64,000 nt of DNA from Flavobacterium cupreum (GTDB taxonomy: Bacteria; Bacteroidota; Bacteroidia; Flavobacteriales; Flavobacteriaceae): assembly GCF_003996965.1 (NCBI RefSeq), contig NZ_QWDM01000001.1, positions 310,001 to 374,000 on the forward strand, given 5' to 3'. The notes below the pieces were generated by a model. That model made no database searches. It was given only the letters and a program-made list of their open reading frames with translations, and was not told the DNA's origin. Below, one piece after another: positions 17,649-27,404 of this stretch. A program made the position numbers and the translations under genes. Positions within the stretch are counted from its first letter, which is position 1; each line of letters opens with the position of its first letter.

Positions 17649-20513
17649 TTATTTCTTTATAAAACGTTTCACCGTTCTTTTGCCGTCCTGATCGAGAACA
17701 ATCAGATAAATTCCGGTTTTCAGACCCGAAACGTTAAGGCTGTTGTCACTGCTTTTTTGTACAGCTACCAAACTTCCTGTCTGGGAATCGACAACACTAA
17801 TCGTTCCTCCCGTTACAGCGGTTGTAAAAAACAATACATCTGTAGCCGGATTTGGATATACATTCAGGGCAACTGTTTCAGGGGCTTCCGCAACAATTGT
17901 CGAAGCCGGAGCGCCCGCACCGATTTTTGTAATTCTGATCCAGTTGATATTCATACCCGTATTCTGAATGTAAATACCAAAATTATACGTTCCTGCATTC
18001 ACATTTACGTTTTGGGTCACCGTTTGCCAGTTCTGCCAGCCTCCCGTATTTGGCACATCTACATTGCCTAATAAAATTGTTCCGCCATTCAGGTCAGAAG
18101 ATAATTTACCTCCCGTTACCCCGCTGGCGACTCTGTATTCTATCAAATACGAACCTGAAGTCGGGAAATTGATATTATTGTAGGCAATCCAGTCCCCTGT
18201 TTCGGTGTAGCCCACATTAGAGCCTCCTCCGGCATCTGTCGTGGCTTCCACCTGAATGCCGCTCATAGCCGAATAATCCTCGGCCTGAATCAACGCTGAT
18301 GTTTGTGCCGTTGTCGTTGCAATCAGTTTCCATTGTCCGCAGGTCTGGTTATTATTGTCCCATTGCTGTACGTTGGCGCCATTTGCCGTGCTCGCATTGC
18401 TAACCTCAACAATTCTTCCGCTGTGACGGGCTACAATCTTATAAAATCCATCGCCTGTAGCCACCAGAATAAATTGCTGGTTTGTCGTTCCGTTATACGG
18501 ATACTGCTCTACATTGGCACCATTGGCGGTATTGAAACCATTTACATCTAACGACTGCCCGCTGTGATTGGCGATGATTTTGTACAATCCGTCACCCAGG
18601 TGTGTAAACGTAAACTTCTGGTTGTTTCCTGTATTGACAGTTCCCTGCGCTACATTGGCTCCATTCGACAAACTGGCACCCCAGACATCCATGTTTAAAC
18701 CACTGTTTCTGTTTTGCAGAAAGAAGGTCTGGTTGCCTAAAGAAGTCGTTCCGTTGGCCAGAATTCGAATCGAAGTCACTTTATCATTCCACGTGCCATT
18801 CAGACAGGAATTATCCGAATTAATTACGGTTGAAGCTCCTGTAAAGTTATCATCCTGATACAAAATAGCCTGAAATCCCTGTGTAATTCTTAGTGAAGAA
18901 ATATCATCGTTCAACACGCCCAAAGAATTCAGACGCGCCATATTGTAATCGCCAATGGTTAGTCCGCCTGAAAATCCGGTATAATTACAATCTTTATATA
19001 CTGTAATCACGCCTGTTGAAGGAGTGATATTTCCTCCCGGAGGAATCGTACCTGTAATCGAATAACTACCAATCGAACCATAAGCCGAATAGCCGCCGTA
19101 GCCTGCATTTCCTGCTCCGTTACCATCAACACCAATAAAGTATTTACCAGCCGGAAGGTTTACATTCATAGACGCATTCAAAGCAAAAGGATCCGAATTC
19201 CAATAGGTGCCCATCTCTGCTCCGGCTGCATTGTAAAGCCTGATCAAAAGATGCAGGTTTCCGTCTCTTCCTACTGTATTGGCATTAATCGAAACATTTC
19301 CGCCACCTGTTGTAAACGTAAAAAAGTCATAATCAGCTTCACTGGAAATTATTCCGTTTTTTTGGTTGATGGCACCGCTTCCGTTGTAATCTAAATTTGC
19401 TGCGGAACCCGTCGTATTTCCGTAATCATCACCACGGTATCCGACACCAAACTTGGCACTGGCAATAATTGCGACATCATCCTGAGTGTTGTTGGCATAA
19501 TTGTATTCTCCTTTGCTCCATTGCACGACAGGTCTGTAATATCCTGCTCCCATAATCGGAGCCCAGGAAGTACCGTCGATTCCAAGGAAGTAGCCTTCTG
19601 ACGGATTGGTACGGCCGTCATGACCAAGATCGAAAGTATGACCAACTTCATGCGCTGAGGCATCTCCACCAGATTTACCCGAGGTAATAAATACCCAGCA
19701 CGGTACATCATTGTCCCAGTTAAAGGATCCAATATAAGCAACGCCTCCCGCCCCCGGGGCCGCAGTATTGGTTGGAGTTACCACCACGCGCATTCTTCTG
19801 TTTCTTGGGTAGGAATTAAAAACCGCTTCGCTTGTGGTTACATTCACGCTGAAGGGTCTGTAATCTTCTGAAACGACTTCCCAATGCTGCTGTACATCTG
19901 CATCGCTCATTCCGGATGGTGCTGCATTGATGGCGTTTCCGTTGTTCCAAAGGTTTCCGGCCGGCATGTTGTAACCGTCAAAATCCAGCATGACACAGCC
20001 TGCTGCTCCCGGTAAACTTTGTAAATTCAGTAAAGCCGGCGCAATGGCTGCTGCGGTCGCTTTGCTGGTTTTCTTAGTGGTGTTTTCAGGAACATTTTTA
20101 TAGTCGATACAAATCAGGGTATTAATGTCAACTTTTTCAACATACGCATTTCCCTGAGCATCCGAATAGTATTTATAGGCTTCTTTAGACTTTTTGAAAA
20201 TGATATGCCCTTGCAGCGATTTGTCCATCACCTTCAGGTAAAAAGAAGATTCTGCTACATTTTTGATTTCTCCGATCAAAAACTCACTGGAAGATTTTGA
20301 CTCTTTGAAATTAATCTTTCCATTGAAGCTTTTGGAATTGGAAACCTGAAGTAAAACTGTTTTTTCGGTACTTTTTGAAGTTGAAGCAACTAGTTCTTTC
20401 TTTAGATTATTCATAAATGTCTTACTCGAACCTAAAGAGGTTTGTGCAATGGCAAAACTGCTAAATGCCATAAACACGAGAAAACTTAACTGAAATCTGT
20501 AATTGTTTTTCAT
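17649..20513 (-). CDS. Secreted metzincin-type metalloprotease with PPC, crystallin-like, ricin-B, CBM6 and T9SS domains
   Basis: Secreted zinc protease of 954 residues from ATG 20513, chosen because the signal peptide MKNNYRFQLS...SFAIAQ starts there; a longer frame to 20567 adds 18 unlikely residues. Order: signal 1-23; propeptide-like region to about 170; catalytic domain about 172-350 with HEVGHTFDLGH (His288, His292, His298, Glu289) and a Met-turn at Met321 (PIMGAGYY); pre-peptidase C-terminal-like domain about 360-490; beta/gamma-crystallin-like about 500-585; ricin-B lectin about 595-735; CBM6 about 740-862; T9SS sorting domain about 880-954 ending KRFIKK. The position usually Gly in HExxHxxGxxH is Asp here. 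The lectin and CBM parts are nearly the same as in the GH64 protein at 24555, suggesting the same glycan target. Confidence 0.88.
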   Translation of the reverse strand: MKNNYRFQLSFLVFMAFSSFAIAQTSLGSSKTFMNNLKKELVASTSKSTEKTVLLQVSNSKSFNGKINFKESKSSSEFLIGEIKNVAESSFYLKVMDKSLQGHIIFKKSKEAYKYYSDAQGNAYVEKVDINTLICIDYKNVPENTTKKTSKATAAAIAPALLNLQSLPGAAGCVMLDFDGYNMPAGNLWNNGNAINAAPSGMSDADVQQHWEVVSEDYRPFSVNVTTSEAVFNSYPRNRRMRVVVTPTNTAAPGAGGVAYIGSFNWDNDVPCWVFITSGKSGGDASAHEVGHTFDLGHDGRTNPSEGYFLGIDGTSWAPIMGAGYYRPVVQWSKGEYNYANNTQDDVAIIASAKFGVGYRGDDYGNTTGSAANLDYNGSGAINQKNGIISSEADYDFFTFTTGGGNVSINANTVGRDGNLHLLIRLYNAAGAEMGTYWNSDPFALNASMNVNLPAGKYFIGVDGNGAGNAGYGGYSAYGSIGSYSITGTIPPGGNITPSTGVITVYKDCNYTGFSGGLTIGDYNMARLNSLGVLNDDISSLRITQGFQAILYQDDNFTGASTVINSDNSCLNGTWNDKVTSIRILANGTTSLGNQTFFLQNRNSGLNMDVWGASLSNGANVAQGTVNTGNNQKFTFTHLGDGLYKIIANHSGQSLDVNGFNTANGANVEQYPYNGTTNQQFILVATGDGFYKIVARHSGRIVEVSNASTANGANVQQWDNNNQTCGQWKLIATTTAQTSALIQAEDYSAMSGIQVEATTDAGGGSNVGYTETGDWIAYNNINFPTSGSYLIEYRVASGVTGGKLSSDLNGGTILLGNVDVPNTGGWQNWQTVTQNVNVNAGTYNFGIYIQNTGMNINWIRITKIGAGAPASTIVAEAPETVALNVYPNPATDVLFFTTAVTGGTISVVDSQTGSLVAVQKSSDNSLNVSGLKTGIYLIVLDQDGKRTVKRFIKK

Positions 20514-20529
20514 ATAATATTTAAGGTTT

Positions 20530-20539
20530 GGGGTTACTA
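20530..20539 (-). promoter_or_regulatory. TAGTAACCCC leader motif (protease gene)
   Basis: On the minus strand, TAGTAACCCC lies 16 bases before the protease start codon. The same 10-mer lies 14 bases before the GH64 start at 27218. It may be a shared leader element or a remnant of duplication. Confidence 0.4.
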
Positions 20540-20616
20540 TTTGTATGTTGCCTGATTTTTTAAACACATTGAAATAATATAGGGCTTAAAAAAAAATGCG
20601 TTAAATGTTTTTCTCA

Positions 20617-20776
20617 CGCAGATCTGGGAGATGGAGCAGATTTCATGCTTGCTTTTGTCATCGTGGCGGAGGAAGGATCACTGGAAACTCCTCAAAGAAA
20701 TGGGCAAACTTTGTCGAAATGACAAATTAAACTCAATCACAACAATGAAAAATCTGCTCCATCTGCAAAATCTGCG
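20617..20776. repeat. Nested intergenic palindrome
   Basis: Outer arms CGCAGAT...GATGGAGCAGATTT (from 20617) and AAATCTGCTCCATC...ATCTGCG (to 20776) enclose a second inverted repeat, TTTGTCAT (20654-20661) and ATGACAAA (20719-20726), of the GTCAT family also seen at 7751. Non-coding. It fills most of the gap between the protease and the GH16 gene; the remainder up to 20831 shows only a short CCCGAtAGCTATCGGG-like hairpin near 20805. Confidence 0.7.
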
Positions 20777-20831
20777 GGAAATAAAAAATCTTTTACATCC
20801 TTTACCCGAATAGCTATCGGGAGTGGCTAAT

Positions 20832-20880
20832 AAAAAGTACTATTCCCTCTTTCTACTAAAAGGAAGAAATAGCACTTTTA
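20832..20880 (-). terminator. Probable terminator of the GH18-GH16 operon
   Basis: Imperfect long stem: on the minus strand AAAAGTGCTATTTCTTCC pairs with GGGAATAGTACTTTT and T-rich sequence follows. It begins 8 bases beyond the GH16 stop at 20888. Confidence 0.65.
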
Positions 20881-20887
20881 TAAAAAC

Positions 20888-22756
20888 TTATTTCTTAATA
20901 AAACGTCTTACCGTTTTGACTCCGTCCTTTTCTACTAAAATCAGATAGATTCCGCTTTTTAAACGTGTCACATCAATGCTGTTTCCATTGCCTTTTTGTG
21001 ATAGTACCGTAGCACCATCCTGAGAATTGATAATACTCAGGTTTGCCTCGGAAACATCAGCAGTAAAGAAAAGTTCGTTATCGGTCGGACTTGGATAAAC
21101 GGTCAGGCTTTCAATCTTATCCTTAGAAGCTGATTTTGCTGCTAAAGTTGATGCCGCCTTAGTGATTCTGATCCAGTTGATATTCACACCCGTGTTCTGA
21201 ATATAAATTCCGAAATTGTACGTTCCGGCGTTTACACTTACGGTCTGACTTACTGTTTGCCAGTTTTGCCATCCTCCTGTATTGGGAATATTTACAGCAC
21301 CAAGCTGAATCGTTCCTGCACTTAAATCAGATGAAATAATTGCACCGCTAACACCACTGGCTACTCTGTACTCGATCAGATAAGAACCCGATGTTGGAAA
21401 ATTAATATTGCTGTACGACATCCAGTCACCCGTATCGGCATAGCCAACGTTTAAGCCTCCGCCGGAGTCTGTGGTAGCTTCCGTCTGAATTCCGCTCATG
21501 CTGGTATAACTCTCCGCTTCAATCAATACCGAAGACGAACTTGTTACCGCTCTGACACGGACAGAAGTAGCAACATCATTAAAACTATTTGCTACGAGAC
21601 ACGTATTATCAGAAGCAATTGCAGCAGAAGCGCCAGAAAAATTATCATTGGCATAAAGCACTACTTCATAACCATTTTGCACCTTAAGTGAAGAAATATC
21701 ATTATCTGAAATTCCTTTAGCCTGAAGGTTCGCTAAAGTGTAGTTGCCAACTGGTAAACTCACCGCATATCCGCCATAATTACAATCTTTATACACCGTT
21801 GCAACACCGGTTTGCGGACTATCATAAAATGTTTGTCCGGCCAGATTTCTTCTTTTCAGTCCCTGTGCTTTATAATTCGCAACCAACGTATTAATCTGGG
21901 TCAGATCTAATGCTGTATTCTTGTAATACAAAACCCAGTCTGTCATGAAAGTATTCTCTCTGTTACCAGTGCCGGTACCTAATACATTATTCCAGATCCA
22001 ATTGGCGAATGCCACCTGCATCGTACTTCGGGGATAAACCGGAAGACCTGCCTGCGTTTCATTATCAGTAACAGAATGAGTGGCAATAAGCGTGTTATCC
22101 ATATAATACCTGATATTTACACCATCTGTGCAGGTAGCAATAAAAGTATGCCACCCGGCCAATGATTTTTGCTGGGTAGAATAAGTTTTCCAGGGCTTCC
22201 ATGGATTTGCAATATATTTGTGATAGGAAGTCGTATACCCCACCCTGTTGTCCGGAGAAACTCCCCATTTATCAGCAGCCATATACTCTATGATATCCAT
22301 TTCACTATATTTTGCACCATCCTGCGCAAGACTTGAACTTACAATGGTAAAAAAGGTCTGTATATTGGCATCTTTAGTGGCAAATGATTCATCTGACAAA
22401 TAGACTCTTGACGCATAGGTTCCTTCAAAATATTCATAGGAACTTTCGATTCGCGAGTGTGTTACAGCTTTTGACTGACCATTAACCGTTGTTTTTAATG
22501 TCATCAGCTTATTAGCGGAATCATTCGGGTCTGTAATAAAAGCGACATTATTCCTGCTGTATGTTGCTCCTTCCGGTGGCCCGCTCACTCCATTGATAAT
22601 TTGCCATTTGTTAAATGATGCCAGCTGCGGGTCAGTATTGCCTGAATAATTAAAATCATCAAACATGATTACCTGCGCATGACCGCTTAAACCAACAAAA
22701 ATAAAGGCCAATAAGAGTAGCTTTGAATGAATTAAAACTTTTATATTTTTCTTCAT
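20888..22756 (-). CDS. Secreted GH16-like glycoside hydrolase with crystallin-like, CBM6 and T9SS domains
   Basis: Secreted enzyme of 622 residues. A signal peptide covers 1-28 (ends LSGHAQ). A laminarinase/agarase-type beta-jelly-roll spans about 30-305 with the GH16 active-site pattern ExDxxE as EMDIIE (Glu152, Asp154, Glu157). Then come a beta/gamma-crystallin-like module (about 318-400, TVYKDCNYGGYAVSLPVG), CBM6 (about 405-545) and a T9SS type A sorting domain to KRFIKK. The GH16 domain is divergent, so the exact glucan or galactan bond is not certain; the neighbours favour beta-1,3-glucan. It lies 6 bases downstream of the chitinase gene, in one operon with it. Confidence 0.8.
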   Translation of the reverse strand: MKKNIKVLIHSKLLLLAFIFVGLSGHAQVIMFDDFNYSGNTDPQLASFNKWQIINGVSGPPEGATYSRNNVAFITDPNDSANKLMTLKTTVNGQSKAVTHSRIESSYEYFEGTYASRVYLSDESFATKDANIQTFFTIVSSSLAQDGAKYSEMDIIEYMAADKWGVSPDNRVGYTTSYHKYIANPWKPWKTYSTQQKSLAGWHTFIATCTDGVNIRYYMDNTLIATHSVTDNETQAGLPVYPRSTMQVAFANWIWNNVLGTGTGNRENTFMTDWVLYYKNTALDLTQINTLVANYKAQGLKRRNLAGQTFYDSPQTGVATVYKDCNYGGYAVSLPVGNYTLANLQAKGISDNDISSLKVQNGYEVVLYANDNFSGASAAIASDNTCLVANSFNDVATSVRVRAVTSSSSVLIEAESYTSMSGIQTEATTDSGGGLNVGYADTGDWMSYSNINFPTSGSYLIEYRVASGVSGAIISSDLSAGTIQLGAVNIPNTGGWQNWQTVSQTVSVNAGTYNFGIYIQNTGVNINWIRITKAASTLAAKSASKDKIESLTVYPSPTDNELFFTADVSEANLSIINSQDGATVLSQKGNGNSIDVTRLKSGIYLILVEKDGVKTVRRFIKK

Positions 22757-22762
22757 TTTACC

Positions 22763-24403
22763 TTATTTCTTAATAAAACGTCTTACTGTTTTAATTCCGT
22801 CTTTTTCCACTAAGATCAGATAGATTCCACTTTTTAAACCCGCAACATCAACACTGTTGTTCGTGGCTTTTTGCTGTGAAATCGTAGCGCCTCCCTGAGA
22901 ATTTATAATACTCACGTTGGCTCCGGAAACTTCCGCACTAAAGAAAAGCGTTTCTTCTGTTGGGTTCGGATAAATAGTAAGACCTGCAATATCAGTCGAT
23001 TTTGCATTTTCTGATGAAACTGTTTTCGCTGCTAAAGTCGCACCCGATTTTGTGATTCGGAACCAGTTCAGATTCACACCTGAATTTTGAATGTATATTC
23101 CGAAATTATACGTTCCGGCACTTACGTTAACCGTTTGGGTTACCGTTTGCCAGTTTTGCCATCCTCCGGTATTCGGTACATTAACGGCACCAAGCTGAAT
23201 GGTTCCTGCACTTAAATCAGAAGAAATTCTGGCTCCCGAAACAGCGCTTGCAACTCGGTACTCAATTACATAAGCACCCGATGTTGGAAAATTAACATTG
23301 TAATACGCCATCCAGTCGCCGGTATCTGCGTACCCTACATTTAGACCTCCGCCTGTATCTGTAGTCGCTTCTGTCTGAACACCACTCATTGAAGAGTAAC
23401 TCTCTGCCTGAATTAGAGTCCCGCCTCCTACTGGTGGCTGGCTTCCTGTAATTACCTGATTGACGGCTGTTAATAATGATTTCGAACCCACAGCATCCTG
23501 TGACAATTCCCAAATCATGACACCGCCCGCATTTTGAATCGCAAAGGTAGTTTTTGCTTTAATCGTTGGGATTCCGTTGTAATAAATCGTATTGCCTACC
23601 TGATCCTGATTTTCTGAACCGGGATACTGGGCTATGATATTGGCATAGGAAATTCCCTGATTGGCTGAAGCCCCAAAACCGTATCCGTAAAAAGGAAGTC
23701 CGATGATGGCTTTACTAGCCGGTAAGCCTCTTCCTGTCCAGTAATTAAACTGGTTTACCGCCATACTGTACGGAGAGTGCTGCCCGGGATTTCCGGGTGC
23801 CCATGGCCCAGTGGCATCATACGCCATGATATTGATCCAGTCGTACGCAGCAAAAGTAGACGCAGGTACATTGGCACCACCATATCCTTCTGAAAGCGCT
23901 GCTGTAATTTGTTTTCCGCCTGCATGCAGTTTGTTTGCCAGGGCAATTACGAAACCTCCGTAATCCCCATTGATCGCCGGACCTTCCAAATCCACATCGA
24001 CACCGTCAAAGTTATGGGCGACTACATAATCATAAATTTTCTGAATGAAAGCTGTTCTGTTTCCGGGTGTGATCAGATTGAAATAATTGTCACGAATGGC
24101 TCCTCCTTCAGAAATTGATCCTCCTCCAAGGGAAACAAAAACTTTTACGTTTTGCGCATGCGCCGCATTGATGATCGTGTTACTTCCGGAATTGAAACTC
24201 AGGTAGCCGTTGGCATCGGGATTTTCGAACGCAATATTGATGTGCGTCAATTTACTGTACTGGACACTGCCTGAAAAGGAATTCAGGTCAATCCAGTTTG
24301 GGATGTAAGCAATAACTTTTTTTTGGGCCATTGACAGGTTTACAATACCCAGAACGAAAATCAGGATCCATTTCAGCTGGATCGCTTTGTAATTGTTTTT
24401 CAT
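22763..24403 (-). CDS. Secreted GH18 chitinase with CBM6 and T9SS sorting domain
   Basis: Endo-acting chitinase-type protein of 546 residues. A signal peptide covers 1-26 (ends NLSMAQ). The TIM-barrel GH18 domain covers about 28-320 and holds SLGGGS and the catalytic DxxDxDxE motif FDGVDVDLE with acid Glu140; late-barrel parts INIMAYDATGPW and GVMIWELSQD are present. A CBM6 follows at about 330-460 and a T9SS sorting domain at 480-546, ending KRFIKK. It is first in a two-gene operon with the GH16 protein. Substrate by family: chitin or related N-acetylglucosamine polymers. Endo-N-acetylglucosaminidase activity is a less likely alternative. Confidence 0.9.
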   Translation of the reverse strand: MKNNYKAIQLKWILIFVLGIVNLSMAQKKVIAYIPNWIDLNSFSGSVQYSKLTHINIAFENPDANGYLSFNSGSNTIINAAHAQNVKVFVSLGGGSISEGGAIRDNYFNLITPGNRTAFIQKIYDYVVAHNFDGVDVDLEGPAINGDYGGFVIALANKLHAGGKQITAALSEGYGGANVPASTFAAYDWINIMAYDATGPWAPGNPGQHSPYSMAVNQFNYWTGRGLPASKAIIGLPFYGYGFGASANQGISYANIIAQYPGSENQDQVGNTIYYNGIPTIKAKTTFAIQNAGGVMIWELSQDAVGSKSLLTAVNQVITGSQPPVGGGTLIQAESYSSMSGVQTEATTDTGGGLNVGYADTGDWMAYYNVNFPTSGAYVIEYRVASAVSGARISSDLSAGTIQLGAVNVPNTGGWQNWQTVTQTVNVSAGTYNFGIYIQNSGVNLNWFRITKSGATLAAKTVSSENAKSTDIAGLTIYPNPTEETLFFSAEVSGANVSIINSQGGATISQQKATNNSVDVAGLKSGIYLILVEKDGIKTVRRFIKK

Positions 24404-24554
24404 AATAATTTTTTAATAGATTAATATTTATAAATTTTGGGGGAGAATTTAAAAAACCTCAAAGGATCGATTTTAGATTTTAGATTTCAGATTTTAGATT
24501 GATTTGAAATTTTTAAATTTGAAATTTACCCTTCGAGGCTTTAATCATTTAAAA
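24404..24554. repeat. AT-rich gap with GATTTTAGATTT word repeats
   Basis: Between the GH18 start and the GH64 stop, 24470-24535 consists of repeated GATTTTAGATTTCAGATTT and GAAATTTTTAAATTTGAAATTT words, partly self-complementary. It is non-coding and similar in style to the arrays at 4282-4640 and 35190-35280. No clear promoter or T-tract terminator was seen. Confidence 0.6.
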
Positions 24555-27218
24555 CTATTTTTTAATAAAACGTTTCACCGTTTTCTGGCCGTCTTTTTCT
24601 AATACAATCAGATAAACACCGGCTCTTAAATGCGAAACATCTACACTGTTATTGTTTACTTTTTGTCCGGAAACTACTGCTCCGGTCTGAGAGTCTACGA
24701 TGCTTACATTTCCTGAAACTTCTGCAGTGAAGAAAAGTGTAGTATCTGCCGGACTCGGATAAACGTTTAAGGCCACAGGAGCTGCTTTTTCTTCAACTGT
24801 TTTTACCTCAGCTATTTTTGCTGCCGCACCTGTTTTTGTGATTTTAATCCAGTTGATGTTCATTCCTGTATTTTGGATGTAGATCCCAAAATTGTACGTT
24901 CCCGCATTTACGTTTACCGTTTGCGAAACCGTCTGCCAGTTTTGCCATCCTCCGGTATTTGGTACATCTACAGTACCCAAAACAATAGTTCCGCCGTTCA
25001 GGTCAGAAGATAATTTACCTCCCGTTACGCCGCTGGCTACTCTGTATTCGATCAGGTAAGAACCTGTAGTTGGGAAATTAATGCTGTTGTAAGCCAACCA
25101 GTCCCCTGTTTCCGTATAACCCACATTCGAACCACCTCCGGTATCTGTTGTTGCTTCTACCTGAATGCCGCTCATAGCTGAATAATCTTCTGCCTGAATT
25201 AAAACGGAAGCCTGAGAAGTCGTTGCCGGAACCAGTTTCCATTGTCCGCAAGTCTGGTTGTTGTTGTCCCATTGCTGTACGTTGGCACCATTTGCCGTGC
25301 TGGCATTGGTAACCTCAACAATTCTTCCGCTGTGTCTGGCAACAATTTTGTAAAATCCGTCACCTGTTGACACTAAAACAAATTGTTGGTTAGTCGTTGC
25401 ATTGTAGGGATACTGCTCTACGTTTGCGCCATTGGCTTTATTGAAATTATTAACGTCTAACGACTGGCCGCTATGATTGGCAATAATTTTATATAATCCG
25501 TTACCTAAATGCGTGAAAGTAAATTTCTGGTTGTTTGCTGAATTTGGAGTTCCCTGAGCAACATTGGCTCCGTTTGCTAAACTGGCAGTCCAGACATCCA
25601 TATTTAAACCGCTGTTTCTGTTTTGTAAAAAGAAAGTCTGATTTCCTAAAGTCGTCGTTCCGTTGGCCAGAATTCTGATAGAAGTTACTTTATCATTCCA
25701 GGTGGTATTCAGACAGGCATTATCAGAATTAATTACTGTTGAAGCTCCGCCAAAGTTATCGTCCTGATATAAAATCGCCTGAAAACCCTGCGTAATTTTA
25801 AGGGAAGAAATGGCGTCATCATCAATACCTAATGTTTTTAATCGGGCCAGATTATAATCTCCAATTGTTAATCCTCCGGAAAATCCGGTGTAATTACAAT
25901 CTTTATAAGCCGTAATCACATCTGTAGTAGCGGGAACTGAAGGAACAGTTCCGGCATAGCCTCCAAAAACAGCAATTACTTTTGTTGGCTGTGGCGAATG
26001 AAGCGATGGCGACTGATCGGCCACATCATCATAAGCAAATCCGTACGCCAGATTGTCTACGCTAATGCCCGGCAAGTGCCAGAATTTAGAATAATGATTC
26101 GTTGGATTCACCTGATAAAATTTTGAAGCATCGTACCAGTTTTGCTGTCCCGGATTTGGAGTTGTCGTGTTGACAACATGTCTGTTGATTGCCGCTGTAA
26201 GTTGCGCCTGAATTACCAAATCCAAATCTCCGTCCACCAGTCTTCTGTCCAGAACACCTTTTCCTTCCAGGGCTTCCTGAGTCGAAGGGCGGTTTTGGAC
26301 TCTTCCGGTACGGCCCACAAATCCTCCGGATTGTCCCACCATTTCCAGTTGTTCTCCGATCACTCTTCCTTTGAAAACTCCGGCATCTCCGGCATAAAAT
26401 ATTAAATCTTCGTTTTTATATTTGTTCCAGATGGCATCGATATACGATTTTAGATAATTGGCCTGTGGTCCTACTGAAGTTCCTCCTGTCCCGTCAGCAA
26501 AAGCAGGTGTTTTGGATGGTGCTGTAATCTCTCCGGTTGTATTGTTTACACAACCCTGAAATTCTGAAGGTACATTGGCTTTGAAAGCCGCCACAATATC
26601 AGCATGCTTCTTTAATTCGCCCACACGTTTCTGGTATCCGTTTGCACCAAATAATTCCAGTCCCATTGGATATTTATATGAATCGACTCTCGAAGGATTT
26701 CCAAAAAAACCGTATTGGTTATTGGTCAATTCGATGATCTCATATAAAATTCCCTGGTTTGGGTCTGTTGCATTTAAAGGGTTTGGCGAAGTATATCCCG
26801 ACGGCGCACCACTGGCACCAAAGAAGTAAAAATACAACTGCTGTCCTTTCGCAATAAAAACCCTGCAGCCTGCAATCTGCGGCAAAGTGAAAGTTTTGTT
26901 CGGAATTTCACTCAGTTTGGTAAAGCAGTTGGCGTATTTGGAGTTTTGTCCCGGTCCGGTGTTTCCGCCAATGGTTGGCCCGGTCACGGTATTGTAAGAG
27001 GCACTCATTGGTAAAACCTGGCTTGTTTTGGCGTTTACCCAAACATGATTTCCGGTGTTATAATCAATACCAACGATGGCCACATATAACTCGTTGTCAT
27101 TAAAGGTTGACGTATTACTGATGGTAAAGGGAATAGGGCCCTGACCATGGATCCAATTTGAAAACACTAAAAATAGTGTCATCAGAAAAAAAACTCTTTT
27201 AAGTTTAATTATTCTCAT
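24555..27218 (-). CDS. Secreted GH64 beta-1,3-glucanase with crystallin-like, ricin-B, CBM6 and T9SS domains
   Basis: Secreted enzyme of 887 residues. A signal peptide covers 1-26 (ends IHGQ). The GH64 laminaripentaose-producing glucanase domain spans about 28-395 (PFTISNTSTFNDNELYVAIVG, partial; GILYEIIELT; PSTQEALEGKGVL). Next are beta/gamma-crystallin-like (about 433-517), ricin-B lectin (about 520-665), CBM6 (about 670-800) and T9SS sorting (about 815-887, KRFIKK). The product would attack beta-1,3-glucan such as laminarin, curdlan or fungal wall glucan outside the cell. Its last 450 residues are almost a copy of the matching part of the protease at 17649-20513. The leader has the TAGTAACCCC motif. 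Confidence 0.88.
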   Translation of the reverse strand: MRIIKLKRVFFLMTLFLVFSNWIHGQGPIPFTISNTSTFNDNELYVAIVGIDYNTGNHVWVNAKTSQVLPMSASYNTVTGPTIGGNTGPGQNSKYANCFTKLSEIPNKTFTLPQIAGCRVFIAKGQQLYFYFFGASGAPSGYTSPNPLNATDPNQGILYEIIELTNNQYGFFGNPSRVDSYKYPMGLELFGANGYQKRVGELKKHADIVAAFKANVPSEFQGCVNNTTGEITAPSKTPAFADGTGGTSVGPQANYLKSYIDAIWNKYKNEDLIFYAGDAGVFKGRVIGEQLEMVGQSGGFVGRTGRVQNRPSTQEALEGKGVLDRRLVDGDLDLVIQAQLTAAINRHVVNTTTPNPGQQNWYDASKFYQVNPTNHYSKFWHLPGISVDNLAYGFAYDDVADQSPSLHSPQPTKVIAVFGGYAGTVPSVPATTDVITAYKDCNYTGFSGGLTIGDYNLARLKTLGIDDDAISSLKITQGFQAILYQDDNFGGASTVINSDNACLNTTWNDKVTSIRILANGTTTLGNQTFFLQNRNSGLNMDVWTASLANGANVAQGTPNSANNQKFTFTHLGNGLYKIIANHSGQSLDVNNFNKANGANVEQYPYNATTNQQFVLVSTGDGFYKIVARHSGRIVEVTNASTANGANVQQWDNNNQTCGQWKLVPATTSQASVLIQAEDYSAMSGIQVEATTDTGGGSNVGYTETGDWLAYNSINFPTTGSYLIEYRVASGVTGGKLSSDLNGGTIVLGTVDVPNTGGWQNWQTVSQTVNVNAGTYNFGIYIQNTGMNINWIKITKTGAAAKIAEVKTVEEKAAPVALNVYPSPADTTLFFTAEVSGNVSIVDSQTGAVVSGQKVNNNSVDVSHLRAGVYLIVLEKDGQKTVKRFIKK

Positions 27219-27404
27219 ATGTAAAGTTTTATGGGGTTACTAAATAAAAATTTAAATGTGCAATCACTTTACGTACAAAATGATTGTAGTAACCCGCCAG
27301 ATGTGATGGTATGGTGCTATCCTTAAATTTAAACTGCCGGCATATGGAAACCGGTATATTTACTTTTAATTCATCACACCCAACGGATTTTTAATTATTA
27401 TTTT
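27219..27404. other. Leader/promoter region of the GH64 gene with a 9-bp inverted repeat
   Basis: GGGTTACTA (27234-27242) and TAGTAACCC (27287-27295) form a perfect 9-bp inverted repeat with a 44-base spacer, ahead of the GH64 start. The left arm belongs to the TAGTAACCCC motif shared with the protease leader. No consensus TAnnTTTG box was found. The rest is AT-rich with no other structure seen. Confidence 0.5.

Noticed and set aside
20514-20567. Longer N-terminus for the metalloprotease
   Set aside because: The extra residues precede a clear signal peptide at ATG 20513.
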